Below are positions 25,619-37,109 of a stretch of 64,000 nucleotides of DNA, piece after piece. The position numbers and the translations under genes were made by a program. The stretch's first letter is position 1, and each line of letters starts with the position of its first letter. The stretch covers positions 20,815,092-20,879,091 of the forward strand of contig CP141143.1 of the NCBI GenBank assembly GCA_035235625.1, given 5' to 3'. The notes beneath the pieces are model-generated. The model saw only the letters and a list, made by a program, of their open reading frames with translations, was not told the origin of the DNA and searched no databases. This DNA comes from Saururus chinensis. Its lineage: Eukaryota > Streptophyta > Magnoliopsida > Piperales > Saururaceae.

Positions 25619-28600
25619 TGTAACCCCGATATATGTACCTCTAGAGTCATGTGTGCGACTTAGTCCTGTTTATTGGGCCTCAGTGCGCCACAGAGGTTTC
25701 TGGAGCAAAAAAAAAACAAGAAAAAGAAAAGAAAAGAGAATGGAAATGAAAAAAAAAAAGACAAAAGGGATTGGGCTCATAGAGCCCAATCCAAAAACAT
25801 CCCCTCCTCTTCGGTCTAGTCCACCTACTGCCACTGGCCACAGACGACCCAGTCAAACTCCATTTGGCCTGCCTCGGCTTGGCAACGGCATGAGGGGCTT
25901 CAGCTCCACCCCCACGGCTGCTCCGCCCTTTGCTGGACTATCCCTGGTCAACCTCACCCTCCTTATGTTATGTGTTTTCTGCTGCTGATGTGGGCCACTA
26001 AGGGTCGGCCGCCCGCTGTGAGCTCTGCCCCAGCCCGGCGATGGCGGTGGGCCACCCCACCTAGCATGGTTTCTCCTCTGCTCCCTCCTTCTCTCCTTCG
26101 CCCAGATCCTTCCACCTTCCCCCATTTTTGTTTGTGCCAAAAATTAAGGCCGCGCCAGTTAGTTGGCCTCGAATCGGCTAGCCTTCGGCTGGTGATGGCA
26201 AGGTCATCGCCTCAGCACAGCCCCGCTGCCCCTAAGCATTTTTAGGCCCTTTTCACCTCCATCGAAGCCATATTCATCTTTCCCCCTTTTTTTAGTTTGC
26301 TCGGGTAAGCCATGGTTGGCCAATGGTCGCCAGCCTTTAGTAGGCCAATCTTAGCCCGACAATGCTGGTGTAGTCGCCCGGCCCAGCCCCGCTTCTACAA
26401 CTCCATCCTCTCTCGTTTCCACCTAGTTTCACTCAAACACCTATATCTGTTCTAACATATTTGACCACTATCACAGGCCGGACTTGGCCATTTGAACCTC
26501 TGTTCGGCTCCTTCCCAACCCATTGTAGGTTCGTCACCAAGGGTCTGCTCCACCCCTTTTTTCTGCCCTTCCGTATGTTAACCCCCTTGTATGTTTTCTA
26601 ACATATGGCCTTCGACAAGATCCAATCTGGTCTGCCTTTGCCCGGCGACAGTGGGGGTCACCTCTATCGGCCTTGGCATGATGACTACCCCGTGGTCTTC
26701 ACTCTGCCACTGCTCAACCCTGAGACACCCTCTGCCCTTAGTCGTGCAAGACACACAACTGCCCGTACCAATTGTTTTGATTGTGTGTGGAAATTGGCGA
26801 TGTTGTCATCTTTGTTGGCCACCATCAGGGCCTTAGCTTTGTCGCCCTTTTGGGCTTTAGACAGCCATCATCCAACCCATATCCCCTTGAGTGGCCCTTT
26901 TTGCCACGTGTGCATGTGGCCACTCTTGTGATTTAGGGTATAGGTGCCTCTTTTGCATCACCTGACAGTTGACTGGCTCCACCATCGTCTAGATTTGTCT
27001 ACCAGAGCCGTCCACATCTCCTCTATCCTCGAGCATTGGCCCACACCCTTCACCCTTCTATGGGCCCTCGATGATGCAAAATGATGTTATTGGGTGGTAT
27101 CCATGGCCTATTTTGGGTTCTTACGGCCAGCCGAGTGCTTTTTAGCTACTAGCCAACTTCTATTTAGTCCACCATTGACTTCCAGTCACACCTACCACTC
27201 TTTATTGGCCCAACCTTTCTCTTGCCCCCTAGTGCACTGTGGTGGACACCGATTTGCAACACAGACTTCTGTCACCCTGTATTGCCATGATTACTTCTAG
27301 TACTTCTAAACCTAGGGACAATAGCTCTCTTAACTAGGCGATGCTTTTGGCTACCAACTCTACCACCGATGCTGCCACCATCGTGTGCTCATCATCAAAC
27401 ATCATGGATTACTAGCTAGGGGATTTTGAACTTATGATTTCATGATAGCATGTCTTAAATATTTAATAACATGCTAGAATTGTATGATTTAATATTTTGG
27501 GTGCTATGTGATTATCTAATTGCATGATGTAAGAGTGAATGATGATAAATTATGGTATGTTTGAAATGCATATGACATTCTGTGAGCTAAAAGTATGTTT
27601 GTGGTATATGGACCATGTGTATGCTAGTGATGACTAGTGAGTATGTTGGTAAGCTATGTATGAAAGTATATGTATGTTATATGTATGTGTGATGGACATA
27701 CATATGTATGATGGCCATATGCCCATATGAGGGATATGTGTATGTGAGTGGGGCAAATAGATGGGCAATGAATGGCAAGAGGTGACAGAGGCTTTGGTAT
27801 GGATTTGTTTTAGATGTGTAACCGTATGATGGAAGATGGAGGATGTAAGTTTGATAGGCGAGGATTGGAGTGAATTGGTTTGAATCGGAGCATACATTGG
27901 GGTTCAGTAAGTAAGAGGACTTAGGTTTGGAGCCTTATAGGGGATGGTCAGATTGTAAGAGTGCACAACATAATTGTACAAGCATAACATATATATTATG
28001 AAGTGGAAAGTTAGAACAATAAGTGATGTATATGTAAGAGGGTGATAATTGGGCTTGGCTCTAAGGAGCATAATTTAATGACGTCTGAGTAAGATATTTT
28101 GGCCATAAGGTGGATGCGGAGTATGTATGAATATGTAAGGATTTGTTGCACGGTAAGGTATGATTATGAGTTTGATGGGTTAAGTGAAGTCTGCTACCCT
28201 AATGAACTAGGTTTTCAGAATGGACTCAGCATCGGATTGATGAGTGGAAGATTGTAAGATTGAAAGTTTTTATACTGTAATTGTACCTGCATAAATTACT
28301 TAATTTAAACTTGAACTATAAGTAAAGCTAATATGATAACATTGTGAGTTTGAGACCTGAGGGTTTTAATAGATTAAGTTTTGTGTTTGAGCTAGCCGAT
28401 AATGAGTGGACTGAGCATTTCTCATGTTATGCCATGGTGTTTATTGTGTGGGATGTTTTCTATGTGTTGTATTTAAGTCCAGGCATCTGATGCTATGTTG
28501 AGAGTGATGTATGTTTTTTATTTTGTTTGTGTACTATATTAAGCCTAGACATTTGATGCTCTATTGAGAGTGTTGTATGTTTCTGCCCAAAAGTAGCATT

Positions 28601-28770
28601 GTATGATTATACTTAAGAGTAGCACTATAAGATTCTGGCCCAAGAGTGGAACTATATGATTTTACCCTTAGTTGGCATTGTATGGCCCCTAGAGTGTGGA
28701 CATTTGTAAGCTCAGGTAAGTAGTATCATGAAACTACTCTTACTACCTCTTATGCATGTCATGCCTTTTC
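25619..28770 (+). mobile_element. Unclassified repeat, probably LTR-type sequence with a C-rich core
   Basis: The region opens with TGTAACCCCGATATATG, has a C-rich, gene-poor core (25800-27300) open in several frames without a domain, and then an AT/TATG-rich tail. At 28470-28600 a unit of about 64 bp (TTTAAGTCCAGGCATCTGATGC...TGAGAGTG) is tandemly duplicated, followed by three copies of a ~30-bp unit around AAGAGTAGCACTATA. This composition, internal minisatellites and the TGTAACC start are typical of long plant LTRs. No pol domain is visible and no target duplication was found, so class and borders are uncertain. It abuts, and probably truncated, the Mutator relic at its right. Confidence 0.4.
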
Positions 28771-29172
28771 ATATGTAATAATTACATCACACTCTCATAA
28801 CATGCCCTTCACCATATCAATTGGTGAATATGTAGGTCTCTCTCGAATAGACTCCACTACCAACTTAGACAAGAGGCCATGCGATGCATAAAGATGATAC
28901 TTTCTCCCTATTACCCCTGCACAAGTATGGGAATGAACCTCTTGCTTCACTTGAAAGTGACTTTTCTTCTAGTTATAAATTACATGTAGTTTCCAACTAC
29001 ATCTAGGGCTCTCACAAACTGCTGTCACTCTTGGTTTTCTATCCCTTTCCAATTTATACTTGAAGTTGTGAGCAATATAATATTATTTAATGCATTCCTT
29101 GATCTTTAAATTGCTGCCCAACTCCTATCAAATTGTTTTCCCAAATACTCAATAGCACTATCATCATTTGAC

Positions 29173-29681
29173 TGTTGATGAAAATGGAAGAGGTGCAGCA
29201 GATTGCAGCAAGAGAGAGAACAAACGATCGGAATCTAATTCCACTAGGAAATCCAGCTCACAAACTGTCAGAGAGTTCCAAATGCAAGTGATGGTGCTCA
29301 CAAGAAAATGAGCATTTGAAACTACCTCCCACAAGAGTGAAGAGATGATCTAGAGATAAGTGGTTTGGAAGGGCACACCTTCAACAAAACCTTATTTTTG
29401 GAGTGACACACACTCAATAGGCAATCACTATACTTTTGGATTCAAAACAAAGCTTCCATGACAATATAGCAAAGGTATATTTATAGGTTTACAACATTCA
29501 AATTCGGAATTGAGAGGGAAGTACAAAATAAATGCACTTCAACAATATTCTAGGTGTAATAAAAGTTAAAATAACTACTTCCAACCATTCCTAGGGAAGG
29601 TGGGAGGCCAAAACAGATTACTAGGTCATATTTAATACTTGGTTGGCCCTGATTTCTACACCATGAATAAATGTGACAAAC
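29173..29681 (-). mobile_element. Probable small solo LTR (~0.5 kb) inside the MULE relic
   Basis: Flanked by TTGAC (29168-29172 and 29682-29686). The plus strand begins TGTTGATGAAAATGG, and the minus strand ends ...CATCAACA, a common copia LTR terminus. A minus-strand TATAAATATA lies internally near 29480, as in an LTR promoter. Excising it restores the MULE frame SNDDSAIEYL. The other end (GTTTGTCACA) carries three bases before the expected TG, so the border or the family may be slightly off. Confidence 0.5.
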
Positions 29682-29704
29682 TTGACTATGTTCCATGGGC
29701 TTTC

Positions 29705-32700
29705 TATAAGATCCCTGAACTTAAAACTAATTTTAATTCATTATTTTTAATTGCTTTTATGTGGTTAAGTCGTTTTCTAATCAATTTTGAAGATTTTTAA
29801 AAATAAAGGTGATTTCCAAAGGTTTTAAATAAAAATAACTTCATATTTATGAGTTTAAAGTTATTTCAAACAATTTGGGAAATTTTGAGGTTTTTTTTCT
29901 TTTAATTTTTTGCATATTTTTCAAAAATTAAGGTTTGGCGAGACCCCCTATGGGCTCCATGGTCGAATTTGAGGTTTTTGGTCCAAAATGTCCTAGACAT
30001 CAAAGGAAGTTACTACAAATTTTTTTAGAATTTTTCTATCCCTAATTAGAGGTTAAATTTTAAAATTTTTGTATTTTACTTAAAAACTATTTTTACCCCA
30101 AATTTCAATTAGGTATAGCCCAACCTAGCCTATAAAAGGAAAGAGGCCGAACCATTTTCAAATTGGGAATAGGCTGAGCTAGAAGATTTTGGAGCCTAAT
30201 CCCCAATTAGGCCAAAAAAGGAAAGGACTAGAGGTGAGTTTGTTTAATTATTGTTTAATCTTTAGGGGTTTTCTTAAAATCCTTTTAATCTTGTCTTCCC
30301 CCATTGATTCAATCCATTTTGAAAGCATTTAATCACTTTTTTACTCCTCTATTTCAAACCCTAACCTTCACAAATTCGATTTTATGTCTCCTAAACTCTA
30401 AATCTAGGGTTTGCTTTATGATTTTAAAGTCTAAATCGAGTTTAGGTGTGCTTTAACATAAAAAATTTGTTTTTATACGGTTTCAGAGGTAATTGAAAGA
30501 TTAATCCGACTCAAATCAAGTGGAGAGCTAATGGGTTTTGAAATCTCAGCCTTGTTATAGTAAAAATCTCAATTTTTACGGGTTTTACTTTAATGGGTTT
30601 TCTTGATTAAGGCTTTAATGGTAGATTTATGAAATATTAATCCCTTGCCTTGATTTCTTAGGGTTTTACCTTTGAATGAGTTCAATTAGCTTTCTAGAAT
30701 CTTTGATTGAATTTTGATAGTGTATGAGGCTTTGGGATGAAGGTTTTATTGTTTAACAATAGTGTTTCGGTTTTGAATTTCGAAAGGATGAAGAAAGCTC
30801 GAACTGTGTGTTGGCAATCGATCGGGCTATTCGAACGGCCTTCCAAGTCGATCGATCGACCACGCAACAATTTTTGCCCTTTTTTATTTTTATACTTATT
30901 TTAGTATTTTCTTCCCAATTGATGATTTTAACATTTATAAGAAGTGTTTTATGTTGGAATTAAGCTACTGGAAGGGTGTAGAATCTGTGATGGAGATTTA
31001 TGAAGTATGCTTATATACTTGTTATGTGGACTTATATGTTGATAGTTATACATGTTTACATTAAATTATCTTGAATCTATAGATGATAGAATTCTTATGA
31101 TTGGAGCATATTTCTAGCAGGGATATTACATGGTAAATGATAAAATATGTCAACATATAATGAGAGTGGATTGTGGGTGAATGATGATATTATGTTATAC
31201 CTTCGTGTGTAGATTAATCATGCTTGTAAGAGTTAAACATTTGATTTCACATGAACAGATTCATTGTTTATGGTAGATTTCACCCTAGATTTTTAGTTGG
31301 TAATCATGATTTGAATGTGTTTAAGCATGCATATTTTGCATTATAAGCTTATATCAAAGCATTGGTCATGTGCTTAGTAAATGCATTAATACACACATGT
31401 GGGGAACTTACTATGAAATCATGGTTATTTATGATTTAATCATGTGGGGACTGATGGGAGCACGTTCCATGTGTTGGAACTCACGTAGATTTTACTCATG
31501 GATGTATCATGATTTCATGCATCATAGAATAGACTTCATGAATGAGGTTTTACCAATGTTTAGTCGTGATTGATCGATTGTATGTAATGATGTGTGATTG
31601 CGTGAAGGATTAATCGATCGTTGACTTAATCAAAACTTGGCTGGTCCGAAAGGACATGATTTTGATTTGAGTTTCTGCGTGGAACATGTATACTCCTCAG
31701 GTTGAATCAATTTGAATTGTTAATGCGGTTGAGATTTATTTATTGAGACAGTCAAACCCGGACCCTGAGAATCTAGTGTGGTATGCCTTTGTGCACCGGC
31801 TACCACATGTTCTAGGTTTACCCTGAGGAATTCGAACTCTCCTTGCCGCTGAGATGCCCAGAGTGAACATGTTGTTTTAGTTAATTCGGATGTTCCTGGC
31901 CCAAATTGTCTAGAGTGAGCAGACCTGCTCTAGTTAATTTGGACTTCTCGTGTGGATTGTCCAGAGTGAGCAGAGGGGCTGACTACCCCTACACCCTAGT
32001 TTTCCGTATAGAATTCGGACCATGTCCAGAGTTGGCAATGCCCTAGGTTTCAGGATAGGAAATCGGACTACGTCCAGAGTGGGTGATATGATTGTATTCT
32101 TGATATGATTATATTCCTCTCCATGATGGAGACATTCACCATTTGATGAGAATGAATGTGTATGAGATAATATTATGCCCAAATTTACACAGGTTGTGTA
32201 GGGATAATTTGAGATTATGTGACACAAGTGGACGAGATTTATTATGCATGATCTTGATGTAGTGCGGTTTAGAAACTTGTCTTGCAAGTAAATGAGCTAT
32301 GGAATGTATGAGACTTATATGAATGCATGATCTGAATTATGTGTTAGATACACTCTATCATGTAGGTTGATATGATATGAATACATGATCTGAATCGTGT
32401 GATTGAGACTATTATGCAGGTTTATGTGATATAAATGCATGATCTGAATGGTGTGAATGAGATACTATTATGTAGGTTTATGTGATATGGTCTCATGATC
32501 AGAAAGTGTGTGAAAGACACTTTTCATGCGGTTTATGGTGATATTATGCTTGAATTGATTAGATGAGAATCATTACTTATGCATGATGGATGCTAAGTTA
32601 TGATATGACTATTTATTCCTTGACTTTGATAGGTGTGTCATATGCATGCTAGTTTTTATGTCTATGGATAAATAGGGGTTTAACAAGAGAATGTTCAGAA

Positions 32701-33296
32701 AATGGTATACCATGTTAACTATGAATCTAAATTGCTATATTGCAATGTCGTGAGGGTTTTCTTCTTCTTATTGTTGTTGTATCTAAAACCTTAATGAGTT
32801 TTACTTAGCCCACTTTATGTGTGTTTTTGTTTTGGGGCTGAATGGTGCGACATGCAGTTGGGTAAGACCTTCTGTTTGAGGAATGATCGGGGAGAGCATG
32901 AGATTAGGCGTGCATGCCCCTAGTCGTTGTTATATTTTTCTGATTACTCTATTATGATAATAGAACATCTTGTATGGTGGTTATGATTTTCAGACTTATG
33001 TTTATATTATGTTTTAGATCTGTTTCAGACCTTGTTTCGAGCCATGTATGTTGGCTTAGGATTATAAGTATGTGGGTGTAAGACTTGTGGACTAGTTTAG
33101 AAATAAAACCCTCTTTTGTTCTACTTATTTACTCTTGCTCAAAGGTTTTGTAGTGCGTAACTTTGCTAGTCAATTGCATGTAGGAGGGGCTAAGTTTTCC
33201 ACTATCCTTTAATCTCTTTCAATTCCATCCCCCCCATGCGCTTGACTGGCCCTTGGACCGGGTTCGGCTCGGGTCGGGCAGTGCCGAGGCATGACA
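29705..33296 (-). mobile_element. Solo LTR (3.59 kb), same long-LTR family, minus strand
   Basis: On the minus strand it starts TGTCATGCCTCGGCACTGCC and ends GGGATCTTATA (the terminal CA has decayed to TA). A perfect 5-bp duplication CTTTC flanks it (29700-29704 and 33297-33301). There is no pol or gag. It shares the TGCAGTCCC/GGGGCTGAATGG block, the GGCCATTCGAA block and the 60-bp minisatellite with copies at 397-3628, 54559-55430 and 63179-64000. It sits in the MULE relic, so it is younger than that element. Confidence 0.87.
32310..32530 (-). repeat. Tandem ~60-bp minisatellite inside the LTR
   Basis: About four units containing GCATGATCTGAAT...GTGTGA.TGAGA...TATTATG.AGGTTTATGTGATAT, diverged from one another. 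The same unit family occurs at 55131-55303 and 63447-63724, so it is a fixed property of this LTR family whose copy number varies. Confidence 0.75.
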
Positions 33297-33939
33297 CTTT
33301 CTTTACTTTTCCTTCCATGTGCTTTATGGATCTTCATCTTTAACTTCTTAGGCTTGATTTTCTATTGGCCTTTCTTCTAAGTCATGCTCCTGGATCCCAC
33401 ATAAGATTTTCATCCCTTAAGAGTGCATGCACAAGTGGACTTTCATAACCAATTATGCCTAGAAGGATACATTGTTGGAACTGAATCGTGAAGTTGAACT
33501 TCTCTTCTTCATCAGCTAGTTTTACCACAAAAACTAGTCCATCTCAATTCACATCAACTGCTTTTACCTTTGGACCTTTCCTTCATCTCTAAAGCATTGT
33601 CATAAACACTAGCTTGTGTTGACAATGTCCTCTGCCATGACTCTTTTGTTACTAATATCTTGCAACACTCTCTACTTTGGCTGAACACATCCAACATCTC
33701 CATTAACCCCATATTATTAGCTATAATAACCTCCTCATCCAAGTCAGGCTATATGTATTTTAAATTGACATCCTCATGGAATTTTGAAAGATTATGCTAT
33801 CCGTTACACAAATGAACTAATATTATCATCATTTTCGACATAGTGTAAATGATTGACACCTCCTACTATCTTCGATTTGCAATTTGGGTTGTGTTCAATA
33901 GTCCCCCTATAGCATGCCAATACTTTTATCTTTGATGGT

Positions 33940-34470
33940 GGACTCTGAGCATGGATACAACAATGTTACTTACTCATGTAACACAAATTTATATTCAATT
34001 CAACTATCAAACTAACTTTCATTCCCCTACATCCCCTATACCGCCAAGGATATTTTTGATGCACCACATTATATTGTGAAGGGCTTGCAATGTAAAACAT
34101 TATTGCTTTGAAGGCAGTAGTTGCGAACCACTTGTGATGACAATTACTGGTCATCCCAATTGTGATGATATTGCATTGCAACACCATCACAACTAGGACC
34201 AATTGTGATGATATTGCATTGCAACACCATCACAACTACGCCACAACTCATTTCATCCCAGCATCCACTATATGGTGAAGTGAATTGTGATGTGTTAGTT
34301 CTGCGAGGTAATTTCGATAGGTCTGCGATGTAGTTGTGATGCTAGAGACTATTGTTGCAATGGCATTTACTGGCCATCCCAACTAGGATGATCTTCCATC
34401 GCAAGTGCATTGCAATCATGTCGCAATAATGTCGCAACTACTTCCCATCCCAACATTTTGTAATTTGATC
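33940..34470. repeat. Subterminal-like repeats with a 43-bp tandem duplication
   Basis: Short repeats of TTGTGATGATATTGCATTGC and GCAACACCATCACAACTA occur on both strands. A 38-base block at 34158-34195 is repeated at 34201-34238 with a period of 43. Motifs GTTGCGA/TCGCAA recur at 34375-34440. Such clustered short inverted motifs resemble the subterminal regions of CACTA or Mutator elements. No terminus was identified, so class is open; it may be the 5' end of the adjacent MULE. Confidence 0.5.
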
Positions 34471-36280
34471 CTATCATGTTTCTGCTAGCATATTATCTTT
34501 GAATCCTATAACACAATCTCATTATTTGTACATGCATTGTTCAATGGTCTAATTTCAAGCTTCTGGGCAAACTTCAAACTTTTCTTCTATTGGGCAAGCT
34601 TTTGGTGGAGTCTCTAGCTGAACTTCTTGTGGAGCATTTGGCCAAACTTTAGCCGTGACAGGGAGGAGGTGGATAGAATAGAGAGAGTAGGGAGTCACGG
34701 TAGCGTATGACTTTCTGGAGGAGTTTCTGGGTGAGCTTCTGTTGGTGCGAAGTTGAAGATGCAACATAAGAACGTGAAGGAGAAGATGTGGCTGACCTCC
34801 ACCAGTGACCAGAGATGAGGAAGACGAGTGCACTTGGGGCTAAGGGCGGGAAGGGCAACATGGTCATTTGGAATACTTTTTGTCCCATACCCCAGCTGAG
34901 TCTATTTACAATTTAGGTAGTGACCTCTTTTGATCATAATTTCCTTCCCCAATTGCAATATGTAATTCCTTGCTTCTAAAATGGCATAAGCAAGAACGAT
35001 ACCTCATAGGGTTGGGCCAAGGTTGGAGGCAAAAAGCTTGCATGCCCATTTGTCTCTTGAAGTATAAAAAAAATTATTTTCAAGTTTAGTAGGGAAGAAA
35101 AAAATGTGAAAATTATATATTTTAATGAAGTTAAGAGATTTTAAGCTTTCAAATCATCATAATTAGTTACGAAGGATCCCACCAATGGCCAAAGACTTTT
35201 GATCTTGTGCTATATAAAATCCACGAATGGGACCCCACTTAAAGGTCATAGGCTTTTTTTATTAAAAAATATGATTTTTTTTAAATTCTCTCTATTTTAT
35301 ATTCATATCTCTATTTGGATTTTTAAAATGAACTAACATTAGTTTATTTTGAAAGCCAAATATATTATTAATGTGGGACGAAGATAATATAAAAAAAAAT
35401 TTAAAAAAATAAAAGCCCATAACACAGCCCAGACCGGTTTAGGGTTAGGGTAGATCCAAACTTTTGAAAGCCCACTTAGGGTTAAGGGTGAGTTGGGGCC
35501 AAACTCCAACCAGCCCTTAGGTATGCTTTGGATGGTTTATTTATTTTTTTTGGCATGAGCTTCGGGCGATTTTAGAAACACATGAGTGCAATATATTTTT
35601 TGAAAAAATAAGAAAAGACTAATGAAGTTGTGGTCTGAGATTATTCAAATAATTTCTATGTTCTCATGTCCGAATTTTTCAAGTTTTTTAATGGGTAGGA
35701 CTCATGTACCCTTGGACGCAATGTATATCCATCGGATTAAACCGTGAGACCTATCTCACTAATGATATAACTGGCCTGTAAGGCATAATTGGCCAAAATT
35801 CATCAAAGCTTAGAAAACAAGCCCGTATAAAATTTGGACACAAGCATTTGTACGCATTACAATTTACAAACCACGAACGGATTGCTCTAAGAGGCGCCTG
35901 TTCCTTTTTTCTATCGTTTTGGGCCGAAGTGTATTGCATTTTGACGAGAGAAACAGTTTCAAATGATATGATTATTTTCTTGAATTGGCATGTAGACGAT
36001 CATTGTCTTGTTGACCATAGATCCAATACCAATTAACTACTAAATAATTCACAATTAATTTATATACCGATTTAACTAGTTGACAACACTACTACTAATG
36101 GAAGCTGACTACTGCCATTATACCCAAGGTCAAATGTATTGCCTATGCGGTAACATATCTGAACACAGCTATTTCAAGTTTTTAACTGAGCGACATTTCG
36201 CTGAAGATCTGCCACTGGGCCTTTTGATTCCTCTCCCCATGTCACGGTTCACCACTATGTTATTAGTGCGTGCTCAGCAT
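34471..36280. other. Intergenic sequence between the MULE relic and the peptide gene
   Basis: Nothing recognisable; AT-rich with a moderately GC-rich patch at 34600-34880 whose open frames show no domain. The final 200 bases may hold promoter elements of the gene at 36542. Confidence 0.4.
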
Positions 36281-36292
36281 CCCTCGCTTGTC

Positions 36293-36300
36293 TATAAAAG
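36293..36300 (+). promoter_or_regulatory. TATA box of the secreted-peptide gene
   Basis: TATAAAAG in the context CTTGTCTATAAAAGGATA, about 245 bases upstream of the ATG. Transcription would start near 36325. The leader contains short upstream ATGs (for example at about 36397 and 36430) and possibly an intron ending at the CAG just before CGCTGCCATG. Confidence 0.65.
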
Positions 36301-36541
36301 GATATGCTTGTCTTCTGAGACAAATACCAGATTTGAGCAGCATAGACAACCTTTAATCTGGTAATTAGACTGGTAGCTCACTATAACTTCTTCTCCATAT
36401 GTATTGGCCTCTGATCTGTCTGTTGTAAAATGCCATTGCAAGGCAGGCAGTAGAAGTTTTCCCCCCTAGTTTCTGCAGTTAATTAGTTAGTGTGTGTTAG
36501 GCATTGACTGTTTACCTGAATTTTGCCATGACAGCGCTGCC

Positions 36542-36883
36542 ATGAAGAACCTCTTGGTGCTCCTGTTCTTACTGGGATTGAGCTTGTCCAACTCCGAGGC
36601 TAATGGGGATCAGAACGAAGTGAAAGAGACCACTCCCGTGAAATACACACTGCCTGAGGGGCCTAAAGGTGGAAACCTCGGCCGCAAATCGGATGCAGGA
36701 GAGGCCAAAGGTGGGAAGGTCCACTTGGATTTTCTTCAAACATCTTCCGACGGGGATCTGATAAACTATCATAACGAAGGCGGTAATGGCGCCACACCAC
36801 GCCGTTCCCCATCCTCTTCTATCGATGGCGGCCATTATGCCGAATATTATTCTGCTTATCTGCATAAACCACCTAAGAACTAG
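36542..36883 (+). CDS. Small secreted protein, candidate peptide-hormone precursor (113 aa)
   Basis: I do not recognise the family with certainty. Residues 1-20 (MKNLLVLLFLLGLSLSNSEA) form a clear signal peptide with a likely cut after Ala20. The rest is hydrophilic, rich in Gly, Lys, Asp and Glu, and has no cysteine, so it is not a cysteine-rich defence peptide. After a basic pair PRR at 86-88 comes SPSSSIDGGHY and the C-terminus EYYSAYLHKPPKN (101-113). That layout (signal peptide, variable middle, short Tyr/Pro/His motif at the extreme C-terminus ending in Asn) resembles RGF/GLV/CLEL-type tyrosine-sulfated peptides, which carry DY...PP.HN. The fit is imperfect (Glu for Asp, no His before Asn). 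The ATG at 36542 is chosen because it opens directly on the signal peptide. It has a TATA box upstream and AATAAA signals downstream. Confidence 0.7.
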   Translation: MKNLLVLLFLLGLSLSNSEANGDQNEVKETTPVKYTLPEGPKGGNLGRKSDAGEAKGGKVHLDFLQTSSDGDLINYHNEGGNGATPRRSPSSSIDGGHYAEYYSAYLHKPPKN

Positions 36884-36934
36884 GTCGAGGAGACCCAGTA
36901 CGTACTACCTTCTGAAATGGGTACTTGCATATAT

Positions 36935-37101
36935 AAATAAAACGAGCGTGCAGATGAATCCCTGGTAGGTTGCGAGCTCCCGTATCTGCTCTATGTTTTT
37001 GTGTTGTGTATGCATGGGATGTGTATCGTGTAATGCAATAGGCATGCACAGTCTTGTAAAATATAGCATGCCTATGGGTTATACTGATTATGAAATAAAT
37101 C
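36935..37101 (+). terminator. Polyadenylation signals after the peptide gene
   Basis: AATAAA occurs at about 36936 (ATATAAATAAAACG) and again at about 37094 (ATGAAATAAATCC), 55 and 210 bases after the stop codon. Either could direct 3'-end formation; the choice cannot be made from sequence alone. Confidence 0.45.
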
Positions 37102-37109
37102 CTTGAAGT

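Larger units (their letters stand above)
28780..33935 (-). pseudogene. Mutator-like (MULE) transposase relic, interrupted by two LTR insertions
   Basis: On the minus strand, N-terminal sequence lies at 33935-33302 (a PNCKSKIVGGVNHLHYVEN-like stretch, then DEEVIIANNMGLMEMLDVF). The frame SNDDSAIEYLGKQFD is read across the removed insertions near 29170. The plant MuDR N-terminal transposase domain follows at about 29032-28800: RVTAVCESPRCSWKLHVIYN, then QVKQEVHSHTCAG, then LLSKLVVESIRERPTYSPID. The CxxxxCxW and HTC residues are the zinc-binding-like signature of this domain. The DDE catalytic region is absent: the relic stops near 28770 against another repeat. Many stops and shifts show it is dead. 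Inserts are 29173-29681 and 29705-33296. Confidence 0.75.

Noticed and set aside
36080..36364. 94-codon plus-strand frame upstream of the peptide gene
   Set aside because: It runs through the TATA box and predicted start site of the 36542 gene and has no recognisable domain.
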